Positions 1 through 7,500 of a stretch of DNA of 15,097 bases are shown one piece after another. Origin of the DNA: Bacillota bacterium. Lineage in GTDB: Bacteria; Bacillota; Dehalobacteriia; UBA4068. The position numbers and the translations under genes were made by a program. The DNA lies in NCBI GenBank assembly GCA_009778255.1, contig WRKD01000185.1, positions 1 through 15,097 of the forward strand, in the 5' to 3' direction. How positions within the stretch are numbered: the first letter of the stretch is position 1; the number at the start of each line of letters is the position of its first letter. Under the pieces are notes generated by a model, which did no database searches, had not been told where the DNA came from, and saw only the letters and a program-made list of their open reading frames with translations.

Positions 1-1
1 G

Positions 2-1027
2 GCGTGCTATGGCCGCTTGCTGCATAGCGAAGCGGCTTTATGGCGGGAGCGGGCGCAGATCGGCCCCTTGAAAAGTGTTTACTTGGGCGGAGGTACGCCC
101 AGCCTGCTGCCTGGGGAAGATGTTGTGAAACTGCTGGCTGGTTTTGCATATACCGAAAACGTGGAAATTACTTTAGAGGCTAACCCGGAAAGCGTGAACC
201 GGGAAAAGCTCGACCTGTGGCGTGCAGCCGGGGTCAACAGGCTTTCTTTGGGGGCACAGAGTTTTGACAACGGGCTTCTCCAGGCTATGGGCCGCCCGCA
301 TACGGCTGCGCAGATAGCGGAAACCGTGCTTATGGCGCGGGCAGCCGGATTCAGTAATATTAGCGTCGACCTGATCTACGGCCTGCCGGGGCAGGGCTTA
401 GGTGTTTGGCGTGCCGATTTGGCACTGGCGCTTGCATTGGGCGTGGAGCATATTTCTTTGTATGGATTGAGTTTGAGTGCGGATAGTCCCTGGGGACGCG
501 CGGCGGCGGAAGACAAACTACAAATAGCAGATGCGGATATAAGCGCCGATATGCTGGAAGCAGCTTTAGATATACTGACAAAAGCCGGTTATACCCACTA
601 CGAGATATCTAATTTCGCCAAAGCAGGGTACGAAAGCCGTCATAATACCGCCTACTGGCTGCGCGAAAACTATTTGGGTTTAGGTGCGGCGGCGGCTTCC
701 TGCGCGGGAGAAAAACGATGGTTCAATCAGCGGGAGCTGGCAACTTATCAGAAGGAACTACAAGCAGGCCGTCTGCCGCAAATAGAGGAAGAGCGTCTCT
801 CCATAGAAGAGGTGCTTAGTGAAGCTCTGTTTTTAGGGCTACGACTGGTAAGAGGGGTAAATTTAGAAGAATACGCCTTTCGCTACGGCACGCGGCCCGA
901 ACACTATTATAAAAAACCCCTGCGCCGTTTAGAGCGGCAGGGGCTGGTTGAGATTGTTCAAGGTCATTTGCGGTTGACCCAGCGAGGAATACTGTTGGGC
1001 AACGAGGTTTTTATGCAATTTGTATAG
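2..1027 (+). CDS. hemW: HemW, radical-SAM heme chaperone, 5'-truncated
   Basis: HemW-type protein of the HemN-like radical SAM group, once called oxygen-independent coproporphyrinogen oxidase; characterised HemW proteins bind and transfer heme rather than oxidise coproporphyrinogen. The reading frame is open to the left edge, so the first possible start (TTG at 17) is probably not the real one. About 40 N-terminal residues, including the CxxxCxxC iron-sulfur motif, should lie outside the window. Visible family landmarks are GGGTPSLL, EANPES, RLSLGAQSFD, DLIYGLPGQ, HYEISNFA and the heme-linked HNxxYW motif (RHNTAYW), followed by a C-terminal HemN_C-like domain (EEVLSEALFLGLRL). One oddity is YLGLGAAAASC, where many relatives have a His in GAHS. 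The gene converges on the minus-strand flavin-binding gene with only 5 bp between stop codons and no terminator hairpin. Confidence 0.93.
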   Translation, partial: ACYGRLLHSEAALWRERAQIGPLKSVYLGGGTPSLLPGEDVVKLLAGFAYTENVEITLEANPESVNREKLDLWRAAGVNRLSLGAQSFDNGLLQAMGRPHTAAQIAETVLMARAAGFSNISVDLIYGLPGQGLGVWRADLALALALGVEHISLYGLSLSADSPWGRAAAEDKLQIADADISADMLEAALDILTKAGYTHYEISNFAKAGYESRHNTAYWLRENYLGLGAAAASCAGEKRWFNQRELATYQKELQAGRLPQIEEERLSIEEVLSEALFLGLRLVRGVNLEEYAFRYGTRPEHYYKKPLRRLERQGLVEIVQGHLRLTQRGILLGNEVFMQFV

Positions 1028-1032
1028 ACTAA

Positions 1033-1506
1033 TCAACTACTCTTCTTTCCCGATATCTCTAGTGTTTCTAAACATAATACTGTTACTTGAGCGAGTTCCT
1101 CTTCGCCGAAGGTGTAGGCGCCCGGCCCGGCTTGATGTTCCATGATTTTTTGCAGGGCTTGACGTTTTTCTTCATCCTTTGTAAGTATGGCAACCTTTCC
1201 CCAGCCGATGATGCTGGTATAGACAAAACTGTGTCCGCAGGCGCTCTTTGCGGTAAGCAGCTGATGCTTGCCATCCATCTCGAAGCAAGCCAAGTTATTT
1301 TTCATGATCATATCCAACTTTTGTCCTTTGCCGGCGCAGTGGAAATATAACCTTAACGGCTCATTTACCCCCCAAGTATAGCCATAGTTTAACGGTACGA
1401 TATAAGGCCAGTTATCCACAGTTAACCCTAAACGGCATACCACGCAGTTTTCCACTATCTCCAGCAAATCTTTTTTTTCAGTAACTTCTCTATCTTTACG
1501 GCGCAT
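1033..1506 (-). CDS. Pyridoxamine 5'-phosphate oxidase-like (NimA-type) flavin-binding protein
   Basis: 157-residue protein of the pyridoxamine 5'-phosphate oxidase-related split-barrel family (COG3467/NimA-like), which usually bind FMN. The N-terminal pattern with CVVCRLGL, WPYIVPLNYGY and later LRLYFHCAGKGQKLDMI matches the family core, and SIIGWGKV corresponds to the later barrel strands. The length is typical. The ATG at 1506 follows an AAGGGAAGGAGG ribosome binding site (AGGAGG at 1515-1520) at an 8-nt spacing, which settles the start. The substrate cannot be read from sequence; relatives are annotated as nitroimidazole resistance proteins or general flavin reductases, but resistance should not be assumed. 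The gene stands alone, with a dispersed repeat behind its start. Confidence 0.85.
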   Translation of the reverse strand: MRRKDREVTEKKDLLEIVENCVVCRLGLTVDNWPYIVPLNYGYTWGVNEPLRLYFHCAGKGQKLDMIMKNNLACFEMDGKHQLLTAKSACGHSFVYTSIIGWGKVAILTKDEEKRQALQKIMEHQAGPGAYTFGEEELAQVTVLCLETLEISGKKSS

Positions 1507-1549
1507 ATCATATGCCTCCTTCCCTTTGTAACTTACGGGCTATTTTCAT

Positions 1550-1668
1550 CAATAATAAACAAGAAGTTGCGAGCATGTCGTGTATATAAAAGGAAAGCGT
1601 CTTTATCGCGCTTTTCTTCACACTCTTTCATCTCGCCTCTGGCATCTTGCGGGTGAAACCCGCGTTAG
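1550..1668 (-). repeat. Dispersed intergenic repeat, copy A
   Basis: About 119 bp that is an inverted, diverged copy of 9698-9812. Read on the minus strand it has the same order of blocks: a 26-bp block identical to 9702-9727 (here 1638-1663) holding a GC-rich hairpin, a 24-bp block identical to 9748-9771 (here 1594-1617) holding an AAAGCG/CGCTTT hairpin, and an 11-bp block AACTTCTTGTT (here 1558-1568, reversed). The regions between blocks have diverged. It contains no credible ORF. It resembles a REP/BIME or MITE-like non-coding element, but the class is inferred. Confidence 0.8.
1647..1663 (+). repeat. 17-bp REP-like hairpin, copy 1
   Basis: TTGCGGGTGAAACCCGC, a GCGGG/CCCGC stem. Same consensus as the sites at 3913-3929, 8174-8190 and 9702-9718; it forms one end of dispersed repeat copy A. 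Confidence 0.75.
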
Positions 1669-1721
1669 TATAATCGTTCATTGTTCATAGCTCTTTTTCC
1701 TGTCTTTGCATAGTTTTTTAT

Positions 1722-1750
1722 TTGACAATGTAGTAAATAACGGATACAAT
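1722..1750 (+). promoter_or_regulatory. Sigma-A promoter of the toxin-antitoxin pair
   Basis: TTGACA at 1722-1727 and TACAAT at 1745-1750 are separated by exactly 17 bp. This is a near-perfect housekeeping promoter 39 bp before the antitoxin start. No clear palindromic operator was found between the -10 and the start codon. Confidence 0.75.
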
Positions 1751-1789
1751 ATAACTAACACATGATACTAAGGAAGGGGTGTCAATGAT

Positions 1790-2062
1790 ATGTATGATGT
1801 TCATGTTCGTCCGGAAAGGGAACTGAGGAATAATTTCTCTGAGATATCAAAGCTTAATAAAAAATATGATGCGGTAGTATTGACTAATCGCGGAAAGGGT
1901 ACGCATGTTTTGATTAATTTTGATGAGTTTAAAGAGTATGAGAATTTTCGGCATAACCGATATCTTTTACAAAAAATCAAGGAAGCTGAGAGTGACCCTG
2001 ATGTTAGATTACTAAGTCATGAGGACGTATGGGCTGCATTAGGAGAAAAATATGGTTTATAA
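1790..2062 (+). CDS. Phd/YefM-family antitoxin
   Basis: 90-residue antitoxin of the Phd/YefM type. The N-terminal half (RELRNNFSEISKLNKKYDAVVLTNRGKGTHVLINFDEFKEY in outline) matches the family DNA-binding fold: a short helix, then VVLTNRGKG and a VLINFDEF strand-helix. The C-terminal tail, rich in charged residues, would wrap the toxin. The ATG at 1790 follows GGAAGGGG at about 10 nt; the earlier ATG at 1785 is out of frame. It overlaps the toxin start by 11 bp, the usual antitoxin-first coupled arrangement, and probably autoregulates the promoter at 1722-1750. This pair is visibly richer in A+T than hemW, which fits horizontal acquisition. Confidence 0.88.
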   Translation: MYDVHVRPERELRNNFSEISKLNKKYDAVVLTNRGKGTHVLINFDEFKEYENFRHNRYLLQKIKEAESDPDVRLLSHEDVWAALGEKYGL

Positions 2063-2351
2063 AATAGTCTATAAACCATATGCCGAGCACGATATATGGG
2101 AAATTGCTGCATTCCTATGGGAGTATTCTATTTCAGCAGCACATAGTTTATTGAAAAAAATAAAGTTTAATATAAAAGGGCTTTCCGAAATGCCTTTAAG
2201 ATTTCCCAAAATCAATCCTCACCAAGAGTACAGAAAAATGATGGTTGAAAAATATATTGTTGTTTATTTAGTCGACGAATGCCAGAATCAGGTAATAATC
2301 ATCCGTGTTGTTCATGGTATGAGAAATTATCAAGAGCAGGGGTTTTTATAA
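2052..2351 (+). CDS. RelE/ParE-family toxin
   Basis: 99-residue toxin of the RelE/ParE superfamily. The family pattern is visible in order: YKIVYKPYAEHDIWEIAAFLWEY (strand then helix with the paired Asp/Ile positions), a second helix SAAHSLLKKIKFNIKGLSEMPLRFP, the strand YRKMMVEKYIVVYLVDE, and the terminal strand IIIRVVHGMRNYQE. Whether it cleaves ribosome-bound mRNA (RelE) or poisons gyrase (ParE) cannot be settled; YIVVYLVDE followed by a VVHGMRNY ending is common in ParE-annotated members. Its start ATG lies within the last codons of the antitoxin, so translation is coupled. It ends 30 bp before the ligase-like gene. Confidence 0.85.
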   Translation: MVYKIVYKPYAEHDIWEIAAFLWEYSISAAHSLLKKIKFNIKGLSEMPLRFPKINPHQEYRKMMVEKYIVVYLVDECQNQVIIIRVVHGMRNYQEQGFL

Positions 2352-2381
2352 AGCAATAATGATGCTATGAGTTGACGGAGG

Positions 2382-3875
2382 ATGAAGACTGTGCCGCAAG
2401 CAAGCAGAAGTATAGAAAAATTCTTTTTTACTTTTCTTATTATAAACCCTTTTTTAGATATTTTTACCGGCGCTTATATCCATGTGGGCTTTAAAATTTT
2501 AGGAGAGCGGCTTACAGACTTGATCACGCCTACCCTTATTGTACGTATGGTGGTTTTGCTGCTGTTCTTAGTATATATTTTTAGCGAGCGCCATATAAAG
2601 AGCATACTTATTCTCTTACCCATCGGTTTGGCTTGGGCAATGTCGGTTCTGGGGGAGTTTTTATTTGCCGGCGGCTTTTCTCTTTTTACAGATATGCAAT
2701 ATATGGCAAAATTCGTCTATAATATTGCACTTATACTGGTACTAACGCTTATCCTGCAACACTCTTCCTGGAATAGGGAAAAACTGCTTGGCTTTTTTAA
2801 CTGGTATATTTCTCTTACCTTATTGATCCTGGCTCTTTCTATTCATGTGCCATATGTGCTGGGCTTGGGTTATTCCACTTATGCAGATCGCTTTGGTTAT
2901 TTTGGGGCGCGCGGCTTCTTTTATTCAGGCAACGATATCACGGCAGTGCTGATGATGCTGATACCTATAGCGCTGATCAATTATATCAGCTTGCCTTCGC
3001 TTACCCCAGGCCGCCGTATGCGCTTAAGCGATTTGTGGCCGCAAGACACGCCGCGCCGCCGCCATCTTTTTTATTTAGCCGCCCCTGCCGCCGCTTTAGC
3101 CGCGCTCTTTTCCATTGCCACCAAAACCGCATTCATTGCCTTCGGAGTAACAATGCTGGTAGTGGGTATTTATTATTGGCGCATGAGCAAAAACAGTGGA
3201 GATAAGGCGCCCTGGCAGGCTTTTTGCCGTATATGTATAGCATTTGTTGCCATCTTTGCTTTTCTAAGTCTTTTCGGCTTGATCAAAGATCTGGCCGATA
3301 TCTTAGAGCGTTTTAAAAAATGGAGCTATGAAGATCCTAATTTTATTACTTTATTAGGTTCCGGCCGCATAGAGAAAATGATAGACACTTTCGCTGCCTG
3401 GAAAGCCGCCGGTCCTTTTGCTTGGATTTTTGGCATAGGACGCGGAACGCGGCGCTTTGTTATTGAAATGGATGTTTGCGAAACCTTCTTCTATTATGGC
3501 CTTTTGGGAACCCTGGCTATGTTATGGCTGTATATTAAGTTGGGAGTTGCCGTAGTCAAAAGTTTTATCGGTATAGGCAGCGGTACTCAGCGTATAAATA
3601 TTGAAAGCAGTATCCTAGAGGTTCCGTATTATTACGGCATTTTTGGTACTTTAGCTATGCTGCGGCTCTATATAAAACAAGGCTTAAAAAACTTTGCTCC
3701 CCGCAGGCGAGACGCATATGCCCTGGCTTTGTTTATTTCTGTCGGCTTAGCCGCCGCTTACTCAATATTAGCCGGGCATGTATTGTTCTCTGTAACCAGC
3801 GGCTTTTATTTTGCCTTCATGCTTATATATAGCCGCCTGTATTTTGCTAAAAGCAAGGAGGAGTTCAAGCTGTAA
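2382..3875 (+). CDS. O-antigen ligase/polymerase-like membrane protein with internal duplication
   Basis: Polytopic membrane protein of 497 residues with roughly 12 hydrophobic segments, resembling the Wzy_C/WaaL-type O-antigen ligase family that polymerises or transfers surface glycans outside the membrane. The motif GSGRIEKMIDTFAAW followed by the GIGxG...EMD...YYG..G segment is the family signature. That last segment occurs twice: residues 351-388 and 397-434 align without gaps at 23 of 38 positions, a 46-residue period. The second copy has ESS instead of EMD. The ATG at 2382 directly abuts its GGAGG (2377-2381), leaving no spacer; the in-frame GTG at 2391 sits 9 nt away and is the more likely start, giving 494 residues. 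Its substrate is unknown, and it may share a transcript with the upstream TA pair. Confidence 0.75.
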   Translation: MKTVPQASRSIEKFFFTFLIINPFLDIFTGAYIHVGFKILGERLTDLITPTLIVRMVVLLLFLVYIFSERHIKSILILLPIGLAWAMSVLGEFLFAGGFSLFTDMQYMAKFVYNIALILVLTLILQHSSWNREKLLGFFNWYISLTLLILALSIHVPYVLGLGYSTYADRFGYFGARGFFYSGNDITAVLMMLIPIALINYISLPSLTPGRRMRLSDLWPQDTPRRRHLFYLAAPAAALAALFSIATKTAFIAFGVTMLVVGIYYWRMSKNSGDKAPWQAFCRICIAFVAIFAFLSLFGLIKDLADILERFKKWSYEDPNFITLLGSGRIEKMIDTFAAWKAAGPFAWIFGIGRGTRRFVIEMDVCETFFYYGLLGTLAMLWLYIKLGVAVVKSFIGIGSGTQRINIESSILEVPYYYGIFGTLAMLRLYIKQGLKNFAPRRRDAYALALFISVGLAAAYSILAGHVLFSVTSGFYFAFMLIYSRLYFAKSKEEFKL

Positions 3876-3900
3876 AGCTGGTAAAGGTGTTTTCAATTAC
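3855..3900 (+). other. Strong Shine-Dalgarno with no following start codon
   Basis: AAGGAGG at 3855-3861 lies in the last codons of the ligase-like gene. Ten bases later comes GTA at 3872, then AAG CTG GTA AAG GTG TTT, an open frame that runs into the repeat region and soon stops. The spacing is that of a translationally coupled downstream gene, but the start codon is not a normal one. This may be the eroded beginning of a lost gene, or a chance purine run in a Lys-Glu-Glu codon stretch. Confidence 0.25.
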
Positions 3901-4125
3901 CTATAGCATAGGGCGGGCTTCGCCCGCAACCCAAGAAGTCAGGATCCAGAAGTCAGAATGGAATTGAACACCTTTAGAGTATGCATCCAGTAATTTGCTG
4001 ACTTCGTTTAGTAAGTAGGAAGTTTCTGGAACGTTATAATATCCAATATCTTTTGCCAGAATCAAATAATACCTGCATTCTTCCACGAACTTTGAGCAAA
4101 ACCCTTCAAAACGTTGCTTGAAACC
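3901..4125 (-). pseudogene. Remnant of a four-helix-bundle (23S rRNA intervening-sequence) protein
   Basis: Minus-strand reading frame whose middle (EECRYYLILAKDIGYYNVPE, then SYLLNEVSKLLDAYSKG) looks like the third and fourth helices of the four-helix-bundle family PF05635, found in 23S rRNA intervening sequences and related to the diversity-generating-retroelement protein Avd. Family members are about 115-125 residues; here only about 40 residues match. Upstream the frame ends in a stop at 4126-4128, after an unmatched GFKQRFEGFCSKF stretch, and no first or second helix could be found. Downstream the frame continues into the repeat sequence (FHSDFWILTS...), so the C-terminus is also abnormal. 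The only start is a GTG at 4086 with no ribosome binding site. I infer a broken gene carried inside the repeat unit; a short functional peptide is unlikely. Confidence 0.5.
3913..3929 (-). repeat. 17-bp REP-like hairpin, copy 2
   Basis: On the minus strand it reads TTGCGGGCGAAGCCCGC. It lies 38 bp after the ligase-like gene and could also slow transcription there, but it has no T-run. Confidence 0.7.
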
Positions 4126-4197
4126 TCAGCAACTGCTCATTTTTACTTTTATTTGTCGTTTTCGCGCCGCGAAAACTTACCTTCATTCTGACTTCTG
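3947..4197. repeat. Inverted-repeat-bounded segment (GAAGTCAG family)
   Basis: The arms CAGAAGTCAGAATG at 3947-3960 and its exact reverse complement at 4184-4197 (14 bp) bound about 250 bp. The right arm extends into a TTCTGAC tandem array at 4186-4213. The inside holds the four-helix-bundle remnant and the 19-bp palindrome GTTTTCGCGCCGCGAAAAC at 4158-4176. Confidence 0.6.
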
Positions 4198-4250
4198 ACT
4201 TCTGACTTCTGACTCCTCGTAAATCATACACTATAGCTAGAGAAACGCCT

Positions 4251-4284
4251 TTAAGTAAAATAATGGTGCAATTATTTTACTTAA
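4251..4284. repeat. Perfect 14-bp inverted repeat with 6-nt loop
   Basis: Arms TTAAGTAAAATAAT (4251-4264) and ATTATTTTACTTAA (4271-4284), loop GGTGCA. It is AT-rich and has no T-run outside the stem, so it is not a classical terminator. It could be an operator or a mobile-element end. Confidence 0.6.
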
Positions 4285-4390
4285 AATCAATGCATTCTTT
4301 GCAAGAAAGATTTATTTTACTTATTTATTAAAGAGGAATTCAATCTGTTATGGGCATTTAAATAAAAAAATCCAAAAAAATTTCATATAG

Positions 4391-4581
4391 CGCAAGAAAA
4401 CCTTGGCAGAGGCTGTATATATACCGTAAGCTAATTTCGGCCAAGGGTTTTTTATACCCTGCCGAGTAGCTGGGCCAGGCATAAAACAACTGCCAGGGCC
4501 ACCCCTCTTATTGTAGGGGAACAGCAATTTGCTGTAGCATGGCGTAATTTTCGGGATGACCCGGGTACGCCGAAAAATTAT
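4391..4581 (+). promoter_or_regulatory. Structured multi-hairpin 5' leader of the S-layer gene
   Basis: Five consecutive inverted repeats precede the S-layer start. H1: CCTTGGC 4401-4407 with GCCAAGG 4440-4446, followed by G and T6 (4448-4453), which looks like an intrinsic terminator with a long loop. H2: 4471-4481 with 4491-4501, 9 of 11 pairs. H3: CCCCT 4502-4506 with AGGGG 4515-4519. H4: ACAGCA 4521-4526 with TGCTGT 4530-4535. H5: GGCGTA 4541-4546 with TACGCC 4566-4571, with CGGG/CCCG inside. The ribosome binding site AAGGAGG (4582-4588) starts 10 nt after H5. I do not recognise a known riboswitch class. A long structured leader could stabilise the abundant S-layer mRNA or act as an attenuator. 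A weak promoter candidate (TTGCAA 4299, TATTTA 4322, 17-bp gap) lies upstream. Confidence 0.55.
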
Positions 4582-4596
4582 AAGGAGGAGTAAAAG

Positions 4597-7500
4597 ATGA
4601 AAAAGTTTCTAGTTGTATTGTTGGCCTGCGCGATGATTTTTGCATTTGCCGCTACTGCTATGGCAGCAGATACGCAAATGAAAGATTTCAACGACATCGC
4701 GGATCAGCCCCAAGCCGTTAAGACTTCAGTTATGAAGCTGGCTATTTTAGGCGTATTGGTAGGTAATGAAGGTATCGGCGGCGCTTTCCGCCCCGACGAC
4801 AATTTAACCCGCGCCGAGTTTGCCAAAATAGTCTGCTATTTAACAGACCATGTTAAGCAAGCCGAAGCTCTGGAAAGCACCGGCAGCAGATTCTCCGACG
4901 TAACCAGCGGCAACTGGTACACCGGCTGGGTCAATGCCGCAGCCGCATCCGGCTACTTTGTGGGCGACCCCGGTGGCACATTCCGCCCCAATGCGAATAT
5001 TACCCAAAATGAAGTGGTAACAGTTGCTTTACGTGCTATGGGTTATAATGATAAAGTTGGTTCCGGCAGCAATAATAATATTTGGCCGGCCAATTATATT
5101 ACCAAAGCCGTGAATATCGAAATCTTAGACGATGTAACCCTGGTAGGCTCCAAAGCCGCCACCCGCGCCGAAGCAGCCATCATCTGCGCCGCTGTACTTT
5201 CCAAGAATATGGTCATCCATGTTTCTCAGGAATTGGCATTCGGCATAGCGCTGGCTGAAGGCACCGCCGATATAGACGGCTTCGCCGAAGTTTACTATAT
5301 GTCTAATGAAGGCGTAGGTACTAGCGATACAGCAAATTACAAGGATCAGAGATTGGCTGAAACCATTTTGCACAAAGCTTTCGGTTGTGTGGAAATGAGC
5401 ACATTCTTCGATGTAGCCAGTAACACCGGCCACGTTTATGGCAAAAATTATCCCTACGACGAAATAGCCGCCTGGAAATATGTGGATTATGAAGATGGCG
5501 AACTGGAGTTTAGTTTTAATGACGGCGAAGATTCCAAATTGAAGAACTGGTCATGTGAAGTTGGGGAAACCTATTATATCAACAAAGGCTATAAGCTGCC
5601 TCAACTAGCCGGTTTGCAGGCGAAAGTGATCGTCGACACAGAAAACCAGATCGTTGATGAAGTCCGTTTCGTCGATGTACGCGGTACTGCGGATTACGGT
5701 TCTGTATATAATGACAGCGGGCGCGTCAATTTTGAAGGTAAAACATATCGTACTTCCTCTGCTTACTTCTTTGAGGATCTTACAGATGAAGACGGAAATA
5801 GATTTGAAAAATCCGACAAAGATAACGATTATCCGGCTAAAGTATATTTTGATAAGAATGGCCAGGTAGTGTATGTCAAAAACTATGTACCATTCAATGT
5901 TGATGGCTTTGGTATATTTGACGAAATAGACGACGGGCTTGTTACCTATATGGAAGAGAGCTTGGTAGCCAAAGACTCTAAATTCGATGTCAATAAAGAC
6001 TATGTACTGATCAAAGATAATGATTTTATCAAGGCTGAAGATTTAGATGTGTTCGATACCATCTATTATCTGGGTGATGCCATAGGCGTTAAAACCTTCT
6101 TGGTAATCAGTTCCGAAGAAACTACTTTTGAAGACTATAGAACTGATACCGGCGATGTAACCATCCGGATTAAACTAGACGGCAAAAACTATCGTAATGT
6201 TTCTAATTTCAGGTTCAGTGAAGACTATGGCGATACTTGGATAGGCGCGGCTGAAATAATTAATGTTGATGATTCCGCCTATACAGACGCCGTATTTGCT
6301 AAAGCCTATCGCTTCGACCGCATCTCTTTTGTAGCCGCTAACGCTTCGAACACCAAAATTATCGGCGTTATAACTAAGTTCGACCCGGTCTGGACATATG
6401 ATGCTGCAAACTTCGTTAAGTTTGTTTTCGATGAGCAAGAAGAAAAGTTGGTACCGGACACAATTGAGAACTTTGGCGGACGTTACAATGAAATAACCAT
6501 TATGGGGCTGGATGGCAAAGAAACAACCTATAGCTTCACCAGTGACTTCCGTAAAGGTATAAATTGGGTTATGTGGAGTAATCCAGTATGGCTTAGTAAT
6601 AGTGAAGATAAATGGTTAGACGCCTATGATACTAATTCTATTGAAGATCCGGATATGGTTGGTATATTTGAAGGCGATATAATTCAGCTGGTGTTGGATA
6701 AAAAAGATAATGTTAAAGGTGTAGCCAATTTTGCCTCCTATGATGACTGGGCAGAAAACGGCAAAGTTAAGGCCACTGTAAATTCGGCCAAAGAACGCAT
6801 AACCTTAAACAAGGGACCGACAAATGGCACCTTTACCCTTTCCAAAGATGCTGTAATATTTAAAATGGCTGATACTGACGACGCGAAAATAGTCAGCGTG
6901 GCCAGCGTACTGGCGGGCAATTTCGATGCGGATAAGATCGTGGCCTTTGATCAAAAGAAGGGCGGTATTATCAATGTATTGTATATTGTTTCCGAAACCA
7001 GTGAAGAATTCTACGGCGTGGTGACCGCTAAGTGGAGAGACGCTGACGGTACGTATTATATGATCAACGGCGAAAAAGTTTATGGCGAGGATACAAAAGT
7101 TCTTGACAAGACTAAATTCCCGGTTGCTATACAGTATAAATTGACCGGCGGCGAAATCGATGAAACTGCCGGAAACGTAGTGATCCTAGCCAGACCAGGA
7201 CTCAACGGAGTAAATACAACTGCCGCTGATACGGTAACAGCCATCTACAAGGAAGATAAAGGCGACTATTACGCCGTATATGGTATAGTGGATAGCTATT
7301 CCACCACCTATAAGACGCTGGTTGTCTGGGACGAAGGTATCTTCAACCATGGTAAAAAGGTGAATGTCGATACCGGCGACGCCTTCCTCTATGACTTGGG
7401 AGAAAATGATGATATAGCTGCTAAGGATATGGTGGGCGGTTATGTATTGGCTATCTGCAATAGCGATGGCGACGCTATCTTTGTGGTCTTAGTTTCAGCT

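Larger units (their letters stand above)
3876..4390. repeat. Repeat-rich intergenic patch, no intact gene
   Basis: A 515-bp stretch without an intact gene. In order it holds: an inverted pair 3883-3898/3962-3975 (AAAGGTG and TTCAATT arms) enclosing a GC hairpin; GAAGTCA-type repeats at 3935-3960; a decayed four-helix-bundle gene on the minus strand; a 19-bp palindrome at 4158-4176; four perfect TTCTGAC heptads at 4186-4213; a 14-bp perfect inverted repeat at 4251-4284; and an AT-rich run with three copies of TTATTTTACTTA or its reverse (4252-4263, 4272-4283, 4312-4323). CTATAGC(A)TAG occurs at 3901-3911 and 4231-4240, a possible target duplication. Confidence 0.7.

Noticed and set aside
1087..1350. 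Plus-strand frame inside the flavin-binding gene
   Set aside because: It has no ribosome binding site and lies fully antisense to a well-supported conserved gene.
4391..4581. Known riboswitch (cyclic-di-GMP, cobalamin or cyclic-di-AMP type) in the S-layer leader
   Set aside because: The conserved core sequences of these classes are not recognisable; only generic hairpins are seen.
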